Shown: positions 37,136-46,516, counted from the stretch's first letter. The stretch: 64,000 nucleotides of DNA from JANXLS01 sp035308565 (GCA_035308565.1 DATGGK010000269.1:24748-88747), one strand, 5' to 3'. The notes: generated by a model from the letters alone, not told the origin. Numbers and translations are program-made.

Positions 37136-40100
37136 CTATTGCGGTCGTTGCTTCTTCTCCAACTTAATATTCAAGCCCAACCCCTTGATCTCGTTGCACA
37201 GCACGTCGAAGCTCACCGGCGTGCCCGGCTCCAGGATGTTCTCGCCCTTCACCATGCTCTCATAAATCTTCGTGCGCCCTTCCACGTCGTCGGACTTCAC
37301 TGTCAGCAATTCCTGAAGGATGTTCGCCGCGCCATACGCTTGCAGCGCCCACACTTCCATTTCGCCAAAACGCTGCCCGCCCGACCGCGCCTTGCCGCCC
37401 AACGGCTGCTGCGTGATCAGCGAGTACGGCCCCGTCGCGCGCGCGTGAATCTTGTCGGCGACCAAATGATGCAGCTTGAGCATGTACATGATGCCCACGC
37501 CCGTCTTCTGATCGAACGCGTCGCCCGTGCGGCCGTCGTAAAGCTGGCTCTTCATGTCCTGATTCATGCCCGCTTCTTTGACCGCTTCGACAATCTCCTT
37601 CTCCGCCGCGCCGTCGAACACCGGCGTCACTGCGCGGAAGCCGCTCTTCTGAGCCGCGTAGCCCAGATGTAATTCCAGAATCTGCCCGAAATTCATGCGC
37701 GACGGCACGCCCAGCGGATTCAAAATCATCTGAATCGGCGTCCCGTCCGCGAGGAACGGCATGTCCTCTTCAGGCAGGATGCGGCTGACGACTCCTTTAT
37801 TACCGTGCCGTCCGGCCATCTTGTCACCGACGGACAACCTGCGCTTCACCGCGACGTACACCTTCACCAATTCCAGCACGCCCGGCTGCAACTCGTCGCC
37901 GCGCTTGAGCTTCCCGACTTTGCGGTCCAGATCGACTTCCAGCACGCGCTTGCGTTTGTCGTACGCGTACGCCGTCATGCGCGCCTTGCGTCGCGTCGCC
38001 GGATGCATCTCCACTTTGTTCAAATCCATCGCCTGGTCGATCGCAATCGCATCTTCGTCGGTGGATGTCTTCGCCAATTCATACTTCTGGCCCGTCTCGG
38101 CGTTGACCAGCTTCCCGTCCACGATTTCCTTCAGCGCTTCGAGCTTCTGACGGATCACTTCGGCGATGCGCTGCTTGTATTCGGCTTCGATGCGCTTGAT
38201 CTGCTTGCGGTTCTCACCGCGTTCCTCTTCGCCGCTCGGTGAGGCGCGCGTGAAGCGCTCCACGTTGATCACGTACCCTTCGCAGCCCGGCTTGACTTCC
38301 AGCGAATCGTTCTTCACGTCTTCGCCGGCGCGTCCGAAGATCGCGTGCAGCAGCTTCTCTTCGCTCGACAATTCGCTCTTGCTCTTCGGCGCGATCTTGC
38401 CGACGAGAATATCGCCGGGCTTGACGCGCGTTCCGATGCGCACCAGCCCCTTGTCGTCGAGATTCCGCAGCGCCTGTTCCGACACGTTCGGAATGTCGCG
38501 CGTGATTTCTTCGCGGCCCAGTTTCGTTTCGCGGATTTCCACCGAGAATTCCTCGATGTGAATCGACGTGAACACATCTTCGCGCACCGCCCGCTCGTTG
38601 ACCAGAATCGCGTCTTCGAAGTTGTAGCCTTCCCAGCTCATGAACGCGACCAGCACGTTATTTCCCAGCGCCAGATCGCCCCAGCGCGTCGCCGCGCCCT
38701 CGGTGAGCACCTGGCTCTTTTCAACTTTGTCGCCGGCCTTGATGATCGGCGTTTGATTCAAGCACGTGCGTTCGTTCAGCCCGAAATACTTGCGCAGCGG
38801 ATACTCCACCGTCTTCGCGCTCGCGCCGCCGCCGTATTTCACGACAATCTTCGCGCCGTCCGCGTACTCAATCACGCCGTCGTCCTCGGCCACCACCATC
38901 ATGCCTGAATTTCTGGCCACGTACGGCTCCATGCCCGTCCCCACCAGCGGCGGATGCGGCCGCACCAGCGGCACGGCCTGGCGCTGCATGTTCGATCCCA
39001 TCAGCGCGCGATTCGCGTCGTCGTGTTCAAGGAACGGAATCAGCGCCGCGGCCACGCCCACCAACTGCTTGGGCGAAATGTCCATCAACGTGATCTCTTC
39101 CGTCGGCACGTTCACGAATTCCGAACGCCGCCGCGCGATCAGCCGATCCACCAGAATCTTGTTCGTCTTCTTGTCCATCGGCACTTCGGCGTTGGCGATG
39201 GTGTGCTCGTGTTCTTCGTCCGCGCGCAGATACACGACCTCGTCGGTCACCGTCCCCTTCTTCACCACCACGAACGGCGTGACGAGGAATCCGTAATCGT
39301 TGATGCTGCCGTAAATCGCCAGCGACACGATCAATCCGATGTTCGTGCCTTCCGGCGTCTCGATCGGACAGATGCGCCCGTAATGCGACGGATGCACGTC
39401 GCGGACTTCGAATCCCGCGCGCTTTCGATTCAATCCGCCCGGCCCCAGCGCGCTCAAACGCCGTTCGTGCGTGAGCTGCGACAGCGGGTTGCTCTGATCG
39501 ACCACCTGTGACAATTCGCCGCGCGCAAAGAAATATTCGATGCTCGACGCCACCGTCTGGCTATTAATAAGGGTGCGCGGCGTCATTTCCCCCGCGTCCT
39601 TCAAACTCATCCGTTCGCGCACGCTGCGCCGCAGCTTGATCATGCCCTTGCGGAACTCGTCCATGACGAGGTCCTTGATCGTGCGCACGCGCCGGTTTTC
39701 CAAATGATCGATGTCGTCCGGGTTGCCTCGGCCCGTGCGCAGGTTCATGATGTACTTTAGCACGTTGAAGTAATCTTCAGCCGTCAGCGTCAGCATCTCC
39801 TCCGGCACCGTCTGCCCGAATTTGCGGTTCAAGCGGAAGCGTCCGATGCGCCCGAAATTGTAACGCTTGTCGTCGAAGAACAATTCGTTGAACAACTCGA
39901 TCGCCTTCTCCTTCTGAGGCGGGTTGCCCGGGCGCATGCGCTGATAAATCCGCAGCATCGCCTCTTCGTGGCTGTCCACGTCGTCTTCCCGAATCGAATT
40001 GAGAATCAACTCGTCCTTGACTTCCGTGATCACATCGACTTCCTTGACCTTCAATCCGCGGATCGTGTCGATGATCTCTTCCGTCAGCTTGGTCAGCGCC

Positions 40101-40837
40101 GGCACCACCACTTCGCCCGAACTCGGATCGGCGATGTCGTGCGTCAGCACAGTCCCTTTAAGCTTCTCGGTCTTCGACGAGAGCGAAATCGATTCGACCG
40201 GGTAGAACGCTTTCAAAATATCGCGCGTAGAACCAAAGCGTTCGTCCAGCGCTCGCAAGAACGTCGTGCCAATGATTTTCCCCGAGCGGTCGATGCGCAG
40301 ATAAAGCAGGTCTTTCGCCGTGACTTCGACCTGAATCCAGCTCCCGCGTTCCGGAATGATGCGGCACGAATGCAGCCGTTTTCCGGACGGATGCACTTCT
40401 TCCGAAAAATCCGCGCCCGGCGAGCGCTGAATCTGCGTGACGATCACGCGCTCGGCGCCGTTGATGATGAATTCGCCGCCGCCAATCATCAGCGGCACCG
40501 CGCCAAGATAAACTTCCTCGTCCACAATCGCTTCTTCGCGCTTGAGCCGGCATTTGATCTTCAGCGGCGCGCCATAAGTCAGCCCCAGCGAGCGGCATTC
40601 GTCCGGCGTGTGCCGCGGTTCGCCCAGATCGTATTCGATGAAATCCAGCGAAATCGTCTCGTCGTAAGACAAGACGGGGAAGACCTCTTGAAAGATGGCC
40701 TGCAACCCGTCGCGCTTGCGCTCGTTGGGCAGCACTTCGGCCTGCAGGAACTCGGCGTAAAATCTCCGCTGAGTCTCGCAAAGGTCGGGGATGTCGATGA
40801 GGTGGCGGGCGCGTCCAAAATAGCGAATGGGCAGCAT
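37136..40837 (-). CDS. rpoB: RNA polymerase beta subunit
   Basis: A 1233-residue beta subunit starting MLPIRYFGRARHLIDIPDLC at ATG 40837, behind AAGGGAAAATCA. Rif-region sequence SQVVDQSNPLSQLTHERRLS, GPGGLNRKRAGFEVRDVHPS and YGRICPIETPEGTNIGL, the catalytic-lysine region MSWEGYNFEDAIL and the C-terminal GGQRFGEMEVWAL are all intact, so it should be functional. A GTG 27 bases upstream would add nine residues but leaves the ribosome-binding site inside the gene. No rplJ/rplL lies upstream as in the common operon; instead there is a long leader and its own promoter. Confidence 0.97.
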   Translation of the reverse strand: MLPIRYFGRARHLIDIPDLCETQRRFYAEFLQAEVLPNERKRDGLQAIFQEVFPVLSYDETISLDFIEYDLGEPRHTPDECRSLGLTYGAPLKIKCRLKREEAIVDEEVYLGAVPLMIGGGEFIINGAERVIVTQIQRSPGADFSEEVHPSGKRLHSCRIIPERGSWIQVEVTAKDLLYLRIDRSGKIIGTTFLRALDERFGSTRDILKAFYPVESISLSSKTEKLKGTVLTHDIADPSSGEVVVPALTKLTEEIIDTIRGLKVKEVDVITEVKDELILNSIREDDVDSHEEAMLRIYQRMRPGNPPQKEKAIELFNELFFDDKRYNFGRIGRFRLNRKFGQTVPEEMLTLTAEDYFNVLKYIMNLRTGRGNPDDIDHLENRRVRTIKDLVMDEFRKGMIKLRRSVRERMSLKDAGEMTPRTLINSQTVASSIEYFFARGELSQVVDQSNPLSQLTHERRLSALGPGGLNRKRAGFEVRDVHPSHYGRICPIETPEGTNIGLIVSLAIYGSINDYGFLVTPFVVVKKGTVTDEVVYLRADEEHEHTIANAEVPMDKKTNKILVDRLIARRRSEFVNVPTEEITLMDISPKQLVGVAAALIPFLEHDDANRALMGSNMQRQAVPLVRPHPPLVGTGMEPYVARNSGMMVVAEDDGVIEYADGAKIVVKYGGGASAKTVEYPLRKYFGLNERTCLNQTPIIKAGDKVEKSQVLTEGAATRWGDLALGNNVLVAFMSWEGYNFEDAILVNERAVREDVFTSIHIEEFSVEIRETKLGREEITRDIPNVSEQALRNLDDKGLVRIGTRVKPGDILVGKIAPKSKSELSSEEKLLHAIFGRAGEDVKNDSLEVKPGCEGYVINVERFTRASPSGEEERGENRKQIKRIEAEYKQRIAEVIRQKLEALKEIVDGKLVNAETGQKYELAKTSTDEDAIAIDQAMDLNKVEMHPATRRKARMTAYAYDKRKRVLEVDLDRKVGKLKRGDELQPGVLELVKVYVAVKRRLSVGDKMAGRHGNKGVVSRILPEEDMPFLADGTPIQMILNPLGVPSRMNFGQILELHLGYAAQKSGFRAVTPVFDGAAEKEIVEAVKEAGMNQDMKSQLYDGRTGDAFDQKTGVGIMYMLKLHHLVADKIHARATGPYSLITQQPLGGKARSGGQRFGEMEVWALQAYGAANILQELLTVKSDDVEGRTKIYESMVKGENILEPGTPVSFDVLCNEIKGLGLNIKLEKKQRPQ

Positions 40838-41334
40838 TGATTTTCCCTTAAAGTCGTCTTTCACTCAGCGAAAGAACGTTACGTGTCTGTTTACAAATCG
40901 ATGATCTCATGCGTCTTCATGCCGGGTTGCCGTTCCCCTCTCCCTCCGGGAGAGGGCCGACGGGCGTACCCGCCCGCGGGGTGAGGGGAAATTGCGCTCC
41001 AGCATGACACAAACCCTTGGTGGATGAGCACCAAATTTCCACAGCCTTTTCGTGCGACATCTTCAGCAATCCGTTTCAAACGACAAAAAAGGACAACACA
41101 AGACCACGCCTCGACGTAGTCCTGAGGTCCTTTCAAAATTCGACTTCGTTACCTAAGTGCGACCATCTTAATGGGTGGCCGTGCTTTCTTTTTTACGGGC
41201 TTCCGTCCTGTTGCAAACGAGAAGCGATGCAGCAGCAAAGCCCGAACAGCGAAGCTTCCCAGAGGACAAGGCTTGCGGCGCACAGCGGGAAGCCGAGAAC
41301 GGCGCGCCAATCAGCCTGATAATTTCGAAACTGT
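40838..41334 (-). promoter_or_regulatory. long 5' leader of rpoB
   Basis: About 490 bases between the predicted transcription start and the rpoB ATG. It includes a compound structure at 40933-40990: the hairpin CCCTCTCCC-TCC-GGGAGAGGG (40936-40956) nested inside outer arms TTCCCCTC and GAGGGGAA. No convincing ORF; an 81-codon minus-strand frame (40891-41136) lacks a ribosome-binding site. It could contain an attenuator, but the outer palindrome also resembles a dispersed repeat. Confidence 0.5.
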
Positions 41335-41363
41335 ATTAAACCCGATAAATCAGCGCCTGTCAA
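41335..41363 (-). promoter_or_regulatory. near-consensus sigma70 promoter for rpoB
   Basis: Reading the minus strand, TTGACA (41363-41358), a 17-base spacer, then TTTAAT (41340-41335), five of six matches to TATAAT. It points at rpoB and lies just after the end of the preceding minus-strand gene at 41420. Confidence 0.75.
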
Positions 41364-41419
41364 ATGGATTTGGCATGATTTTTGAAATATTTTAAAGCAT
41401 TGCCATGCCTACGATAACG

Positions 41420-42139
41420 TCAAAACATTGTGGGTCCGAAGTAAAAAGTAGTCGGCCATTTCTCTGAAATTCGCTCTAGCACGGTGCGCTTTGAAATTGA
41501 AATTCGAAAATCCGCAAAAAGCTCCAACGGGTCTGGGATGCCATCATCACTGTTTGTCTTTACCTCGTAATCCAAATCCAACGCCTTAAACTGAATCGAT
41601 CTCTCCTCGGATGATCCAAACGCGGGGGTCTCCACGAAATATTCGATTGGATCGCTGGACTCCTCCGTCAATTCGCTTCTATAATCAAAAGTGACGACCA
41701 CGGGTCGTGCACGATGACACTTGACTACAAGCACCCGCCACACCTTATATCGATGCTCATTCCGATCAGAACTTTGAGCCGTTGCTCCGATGTGAATGTG
41801 CAGTCCTACGCCTTCCTGCCAGTACATCGAATCGTAAATCTCAAATCCACGAAGAGACGCTGCCTTCTTGGAAAGTATGAACTCGTTTTCAGCAAGCGGC
41901 TTCGACCAATCAATGGCTTCGTTTTCCGACACATCGCCTTGGAAGAAAATTGGATCCCCGCCAATTTGAATTTGCTGGTCACCGTGCATTCTGATCGGCA
42001 CGTGAAGCTGCGCGATCTGGCGTCGATGCGCGTCGTTGTCAATTGCGCCCAAGTCCATTAAGCCACCTCGACCCAACTCTTGGCCCACGCAAACGAGCGC
42101 GTGAAGTGTCACGAGCACGAAAACTAATCGAGTTAACAT
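41420..42139 (-). CDS. secreted hypothetical protein
   Basis: A 239-residue protein starting at ATG 42139 (GGAGAAATAAC upstream) with a signal peptide MLTRLVFVLVTLHALVCVGQ. The mature part is beta-rich and acidic (GDPIFFQGDVSENEAIDWSK, VWRVLVVKCHRARPVVVTFD). An alternative TTG start at 42178 overlaps the stop of the upstream lipoprotein gene but has no advantage. Last gene of a minus-strand run with two paralogous lipoproteins. Family not recognised. Confidence 0.7.
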   Translation of the reverse strand: MLTRLVFVLVTLHALVCVGQELGRGGLMDLGAIDNDAHRRQIAQLHVPIRMHGDQQIQIGGDPIFFQGDVSENEAIDWSKPLAENEFILSKKAASLRGFEIYDSMYWQEGVGLHIHIGATAQSSDRNEHRYKVWRVLVVKCHRARPVVVTFDYRSELTEESSDPIEYFVETPAFGSSEERSIQFKALDLDYEVKTNSDDGIPDPLELFADFRISISKRTVLERISEKWPTTFYFGPTMF

Positions 42140-42174
42140 GTTATTTCTCCAATTCCAAGCATCGCGTACGTCGC

Positions 42175-42681
42175 TCAAAATCGAGGCAGCCCGACGCCCA
42201 TGTTCTCGAGATTAAATTTCTCGCGTCTCAAACCGTTTGCGTCACCGAGATGGATCTTCGACTCTGAGTCTTCGAGTTTCCTCTCCAGAATCTTCGATTT
42301 CTTTGTTGGCGGATTCCACTTCCACCCCTTAATCAAGCTATCCGCATCCAACTCGTCCTTCCGGCCTCGTGGCGGCGAGATCCTCCAAATCTCGAACATC
42401 GACGGTCCGAAAAGACGTGCCTCGCGTTGCGGCGCAGGTTGGCGTGAACTCTCCGCGTTTATCATCGCGCGCAGTTGCGCAACCTCGCGCGCCAAGTCCG
42501 CCGAAAGCTGCGTTTGATTGTTGCCTGTCGCCACTTGCGGCACGTTTCCGCTGCAAGCGGCCTGTGCCGGCGGTGCCGCACGCGGACACGGCTCACAACA
42601 TTCATCGCGGTCGTGGCAGGAACAGAGCAGCAGCGAAAGCGCAAGAGATGCGGCGGAAACAAGCAGGGACCGTTGACTCAT
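42175..42681 (-). CDS. Cys-rich lipoprotein, paralogue 2
   Basis: A 168-residue protein with a lipoprotein signal (MSQRSLLVSAASLALSLLLC, then SCHDRDECCEPCPR). The N-terminal 38 residues are almost identical to the upstream paralogue; after that the two diverge. The middle is a short helix (SADLAREVAQLRAMINAES) and the end is polar (GRKDELDADSLIKGWKW). The ATG overlaps the stop of the upstream gene (ATGA). A cell-surface anchored, perhaps disulfide- or metal-linked protein; function unknown. Confidence 0.7.
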   Translation of the reverse strand: MSQRSLLVSAASLALSLLLCSCHDRDECCEPCPRAAPPAQAACSGNVPQVATGNNQTQLSADLAREVAQLRAMINAESSRQPAPQREARLFGPSMFEIWRISPPRGRKDELDADSLIKGWKWNPPTKKSKILERKLEDSESKIHLGDANGLRREKFNLENMGVGLPRF

Positions 42682-43172
42682 GGCGTCACTCCTATTTTTT
42701 TAAAGAATTCCACTGCCGTCGGTATCTCCACCGTAATCTGCCATGGGCTCACGGACCTCGCATCCGAACGACCCCACCAGGGATTAGCCAATATCTCCGA
42801 ATCATATCCGCTGCTCTTCCTTTGGAAAAAAGTAGGCTCCTTCCTTGTGGGGCTGAAGTTGGTCTTCAAAAAATCCAGCAACGATGGAAACCATCCGCGC
42901 TGCGGCGGCGGCTGAGATGAGCGTAGCTGTAGCGCCAGCGCTTTCATATCCTCGCGCATTTGTGCAAACTCGCGCGCGGCTGCTGCTGCCCGGTCATTCT
43001 TTGCAACCGAATTCGCAATCGCGTTCTGCGCCGGAGCGCCGATGCCAGCCGCCGGCGGCGGTGGCGCCGAACGCGGACACGGCTCGCAACATTCATCGCG
43101 GTCATTACACGAACAGAGCAGCAACGAAAGCGCAAAAGACGCAGCGGAAACAAGCAGGAACCGTTGGCTCAT
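42678..43172 (-). CDS. Cys-rich lipoprotein, paralogue 1
   Basis: A 164-residue protein: MSQRFLLVSAASFALSLLLC, then SCNDRDECCEPCPRSAPPPP. The lipobox Cys is followed within about 12 residues by four more cysteines, a conserved CxxDxDECCEPCP-like head shared with paralogue 2. An Ala-rich helix (AKNDRAAAAAREFAQMREDM) precedes an aromatic C-terminus. First of three coupled genes. No known family is recognised. Confidence 0.7.
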   Translation of the reverse strand: MSQRFLLVSAASFALSLLLCSCNDRDECCEPCPRSAPPPPAAGIGAPAQNAIANSVAKNDRAAAAAREFAQMREDMKALALQLRSSQPPPQRGWFPSLLDFLKTNFSPTRKEPTFFQRKSSGYDSEILANPWWGRSDARSVSPWQITVEIPTAVEFFKKIGVTP

Positions 43173-43245
43173 GGAGTCGCTCCAATCTGCGCAAGGGCCG
43201 GGGAAAACGATTTACTTTTTAGTCGGTGCGATAATCAGACGCTCG

Positions 43246-43545
43246 TCAATTCGACTTCTTCGCGCGTTTCTGATTTTTGGGGGTTTTGTACATCGCGTCG
43301 ACTTCCGCCCAGAATCGATCTTCTGGAATCCCCTGACCCGCGTCAATCTGCGCGTTTGCTTCGTCCAATATGGCTCTCAATTTCGGCGAGTACGCCATCG
43401 CAAGGCGCTCAATGTCGTCCTGATTCCCCCCCACTAGAATCGCAACTCGTTTGCCCTTTCGAGTGAATACGACGGGGGCGTCTTCACTAGCTTTCAAATA
43501 TTGGTCAAAATGTGTTCCGACCTCCTCGACCGTTGCACTTTTCAT
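43246..43545 (-). CDS. Phd/YefM-like antitoxin
   Basis: A 99-residue protein whose first 50 residues match the Phd/YefM fold: MKSATVEEVGTHFDQYLKAS, then PVVFTRKGKRVAILVG. The tail is the acidic/basic disordered type that wraps a toxin. The ATG overlaps the toxin stop codon. Unusually, the antitoxin is the downstream gene. It should autorepress the operon with the toxin. Confidence 0.8.
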   Translation of the reverse strand: MKSATVEEVGTHFDQYLKASEDAPVVFTRKGKRVAILVGGNQDDIERLAMAYSPKLRAILDEANAQIDAGQGIPEDRFWAEVDAMYKTPKNQKRAKKSN

Positions 43546-43859
43546 AATTCAATCTCCTCATCACCGACCACTAATTGGTCGCGATCCTTTTTTCCAATCG
43601 CGAGAACACGCACCACACGCGCATCGTCCTCAATCTTGTAAAGTGCACGAAAGCCGCCGAACCGAATCTCCCACTCCGCTCCAAACGCCGCAGGCTGTCG
43701 CAAAGGCTTGCGATTCCGATTTTCGGCGCCCGGTTCAAACTTCAACCGCTCATGAATTGTCCTTTGTATGAACGCGTGGTACTTCCGCTCAATTCGCCGC
43801 AGATGTTCCTTTGTGATCGGCGCAAAAATCAAAGTATAGCCCGGTCCCCCCATATACAA
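43542..43859 (-). CDS. RelE/ParE-superfamily toxin
   Basis: A 105-residue protein: YTLIFAPITKEHLRRIERKY (N-terminal strand and helix), KPLRQPAAFGAEWEIRFGGF (the RelE-type beta-hairpin with basic and aromatic residues), RALYKIEDDARVVRVLAIGK (core strands). This is the RelE/ParE plasmid-stabilisation pattern; mRNA cleavage or gyrase inhibition cannot be told apart here. First gene of a toxin-antitoxin pair, overlapping its antitoxin by four bases. Confidence 0.8.
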   Translation of the reverse strand: MYMGGPGYTLIFAPITKEHLRRIERKYHAFIQRTIHERLKFEPGAENRNRKPLRQPAAFGAEWEIRFGGFRALYKIEDDARVVRVLAIGKKDRDQLVVGDEEIEL

Positions 43860-43909
43860 GAATTCTCTTCACTTTACGGCCCATGTCAACATGCGACGTA
43901 GCTCACAGC

Positions 43910-45256
43910 TCACTGCCCATTCCCCGTCGCCTTCTTAGCCGCCGCTTTCCCCGCAGTCTGCGTGCTGTTCGCAGTGCTTCCGGCGCTCGTCGTCGCCGAA
44001 CCCAGCATCGCCGTTGACAAAAACGAATGGCTCGCCCCAAACGAAAGCGCCACCGTCACCGTCGCATTCGCGGCCGTGTACGGCCCGTTGTCGCCGTGGC
44101 TGCACACGATCGTGCAAGGCTGTATGAATTGACCCGGCGACAGCAGCGACGTCAGCTTCGATGGAATCTTGCGCGCCGCTTTCACTGTCAGCAGCTTCTT
44201 CTTGAGGTCCCACTTCAGGCTCACACTTCCAAACGGCACGTTCTCGAACTTCGGCGGTTTCGAAAAATTGTTTGACGTGACGTCGATCGACGTTCGTTCC
44301 AGAAACGTGGCGCTGCCGTGTTTCAAATCCAGTTTGCCGCCCAAACTCGCCGCCGCGCCCAGCGGCGACGAAAAGTTATAGTGTCCGGCGACGATGCTGA
44401 AGACCGTGTTCTCATCGATCGGCGTCGAATCCGAAAGCGCCTCCAGCGACAGCGTGGCGCTGATTGAGACGCTCGCACTGGTCAGATCGACCACAGTCGT
44501 GGTATCGCCTTTAAGCGCTGTGTCGCTGTACGATTCGCTCATCGTCGCCGTCACGCTCCCGTTGCCCGGCGTCGTATTGGCCGGCGGAGCGCTGATGGTG
44601 AGCCGCATCGACTGCGAATTGCCCGCGAAAGAACTCGACGAAAGGAAACTCACATTGCAGCCCACGACATAATAGCCTGCCGAGGTAGGTGTGCCGGAGA
44701 TGATCCCATTATTAATGGAGAGCCCATTCGGCAGCCCTTCAGCGCTGAACACATTCGTCGGCACCCCCGTCGCAGACAGTCCGTAAAGAAAAGGACTGCC
44801 CACGCTGCCCGTCACGTCCCACGGCGCACCGGGAAGAGAAATATCCAGCCCCTTGACGAACAGATTATGCAATGGATTCTGAGTGGCATCGCCAAGGTCG
44901 ATCAGAAACGTCACGATAAACATCCCGGTGACATTTTGCGCGCTGGTCGCCGAGAGCAGGACATTGAACGTTCCGCTGCTCGTGGGCGTGCCGCTGATGA
45001 CTCCCGTGCCTTTGTTAAGCGCCAGCCCGGGCGGCAAACCCCCGGGAAGGCCGGCGAAAGTATCGTTAAAACTAACCGGATTGTTCGTAGCCGTGATCGT
45101 GTAGCTGAAAGCCCCAGGTCCGGCGTTCACGGAAGCAGCGCTCGTTAGCACCGGAACAGTCGGATCGACCACCCGCTCTTGCGCGGCGCTTGCGAAGGCC
45201 CACGCAATCAGATTGAAACAGAGAAAAAGGGAGCGGAAATAGGACGCGGTTGACAT
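43910..45256 (-). CDS. secreted protein with putative Ig (He_PIG-type) domains
   Basis: A 448-residue protein starting MSTASYFRSLFLCFNLIAWA (signal peptide), with GAGGAG eight bases before the ATG at 45256. Two bacterial putative-Ig domains follow: GLPGGLPPGLALNKGTGVIS with GTPTSSGTFNVLLSATS, and LPNGLSINNGIISGTPTSAG. The C-terminal half is beta-rich and ends in a low-complexity Ala/Ser/Thr/Lys tail (TANSTQTAGKAAAKKATGNG). Likely a surface or matrix protein. Confidence 0.8.
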   Translation of the reverse strand: MSTASYFRSLFLCFNLIAWAFASAAQERVVDPTVPVLTSAASVNAGPGAFSYTITATNNPVSFNDTFAGLPGGLPPGLALNKGTGVISGTPTSSGTFNVLLSATSAQNVTGMFIVTFLIDLGDATQNPLHNLFVKGLDISLPGAPWDVTGSVGSPFLYGLSATGVPTNVFSAEGLPNGLSINNGIISGTPTSAGYYVVGCNVSFLSSSSFAGNSQSMRLTISAPPANTTPGNGSVTATMSESYSDTALKGDTTTVVDLTSASVSISATLSLEALSDSTPIDENTVFSIVAGHYNFSSPLGAAASLGGKLDLKHGSATFLERTSIDVTSNNFSKPPKFENVPFGSVSLKWDLKKKLLTVKAARKIPSKLTSLLSPGQFIQPCTIVCSHGDNGPYTAANATVTVALSFGASHSFLSTAMLGSATTSAGSTANSTQTAGKAAAKKATGNGQ

Positions 45257-45450
45257 AGTCTTTGCTCCTCGCTGTAAAACCGAATCGTCTTTGCGAAGGG
45301 GTTGTGCAGTGTATGCGCGTCGTGACGTATTGCAAGAGGTCGAAAATACGACTGTGTTAGAAAGTCTGGCGACCCGTCGAAGTGGATTTCTCCTATCTAT
45401 TATCTCGTACCTCCCAACTCCCAAATCCCCACTCCCAACCCCTACCCCCT

Positions 45451-46473
45451 TCACGTCGCCTCATCCACATCCGCATCATCATCCGCCCGCGCCCGCACCC
45501 GCTCCGGCGCCTCGTACGCCGCGCGTTCGTACGCGTCCCCGCTGCGTGTCGCCGGCGCGTCCGTCTTGCGCACGCGCGCCGGCCGTTCTTCGCGCGCCGA
45601 ATAAGCGAAGCGGAAAAGCTGCCGCACCAGAAACCAATTTCCCAGCGCCAACGCCACGCCGGCGGCGGCGAATTGCGTGATCGGCGCGAACATCACGTCG
45701 GCAATATGCGGCGGCGAAAATTCGCCGACGACCATCGTGATCGCCATCAACATGCGGTAGCTTACCAGCGCCGCGAACATGCCCAGCAGCGCGGCCGATA
45801 GCCCCGTGATCATCGCATCGAGATGCCCGAAGAATGTTTTCTCGGCCGGCAGCGCCGCCGTGCAAAGCGAATGCGCCAGCGGACACGCCGCAACCAGCGC
45901 CAGCGCCAATTGCCCGCCGCCTGAATCCAACGCCGTCATTACAGCATTGTCGAGCACTTTGTTGACGACCACCAAAAACACAATCGACACGCCGATGCCG
46001 ACGATGAAGACGAAGATCGTCATCACGCCGCCCAACGCCACGCCGCGCGCGATCAGATACAAAATCAAAAACACAACGTAGACCACCGACGCGCCCGGAA
46101 TCAAAAACAAGCACACGCTGAAAATCCCCGTCGCCGCGCAATACTGCGCGAAGCGGCCGTGGCGATGCTCGAACCCGATCGCCAGCGAGAGAATCATCCC
46201 GTTGCCGCCGGCGAGTAGCCCGTAAAAAATCGTGCCGCTGAACCAATTTGGAAAGTCAGCGCGAATCAGCAGCGAGCTGCCGAAAGCGGCAAAGAGCGCC
46301 CCGACCGGCAGCAGCAGCGTCAAAAACCCCCAGCGCAGTTTAAACACCGGTTGAATCGGCGTGCGCGGTTTGGCGCGCTTCGCCGCGTCGCTCTCGCCAG
46401 TCTGCTCAGCGGCTTCGCGATCGCGCTTTTCGTTCAGCGCGCGCTGCCAGGATTCGGGAAGGTCGGAGTTCAC
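45451..46473 (-). CDS. multi-pass integral membrane protein
   Basis: A 340-residue protein starting at GTG 46473. A charged N-terminus of about 45 residues (LNEKRDREAAEQTGESDAAK) is followed by about eight hydrophobic segments (GFLTLLLPVGALFAAFGSSL, GGVMTIFVFIVGIGVSIVFL, GLSAALLGMFAALVSYRML) and a highly charged tail (RARADDDADVDEAT). No family recognised. CCTATAGG-type repeats lie just upstream of the start. There is no obvious partner gene. Confidence 0.7.
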   Translation of the reverse strand: MNSDLPESWQRALNEKRDREAAEQTGESDAAKRAKPRTPIQPVFKLRWGFLTLLLPVGALFAAFGSSLLIRADFPNWFSGTIFYGLLAGGNGMILSLAIGFEHRHGRFAQYCAATGIFSVCLFLIPGASVVYVVFLILYLIARGVALGGVMTIFVFIVGIGVSIVFLVVVNKVLDNAVMTALDSGGGQLALALVAACPLAHSLCTAALPAEKTFFGHLDAMITGLSAALLGMFAALVSYRMLMAITMVVGEFSPPHIADVMFAPITQFAAAGVALALGNWFLVRQLFRFAYSAREERPARVRKTDAPATRSGDAYERAAYEAPERVRARADDDADVDEAT

Positions 46474-46485
46474 AAGATCGTTCTC

Positions 46486-46516
46486 TATAAGTCCTATAGG
46501 CCCTATTAGGCCTATT
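46486..46516. repeat. CCTATAGGC-type tandem repeat, copy 1
   Basis: GTCCTATAGGCCCTATTAGG followed by CCTATT, upstream of the minus-strand membrane-protein gene. See the other four copies at 49361, 51845, 57581 and 60145. Confidence 0.65.

Noticed and set aside
40891..41136. Leader peptide of 81 codons upstream of rpoB
   Set aside because: No ATG, no ribosome-binding site, and part of it is the compound palindrome.
45479..46246. Minus-strand Arg-rich frame of 255 codons
   Set aside because: Another frame of the membrane-protein gene; no hydrophobic or domain pattern of its own.
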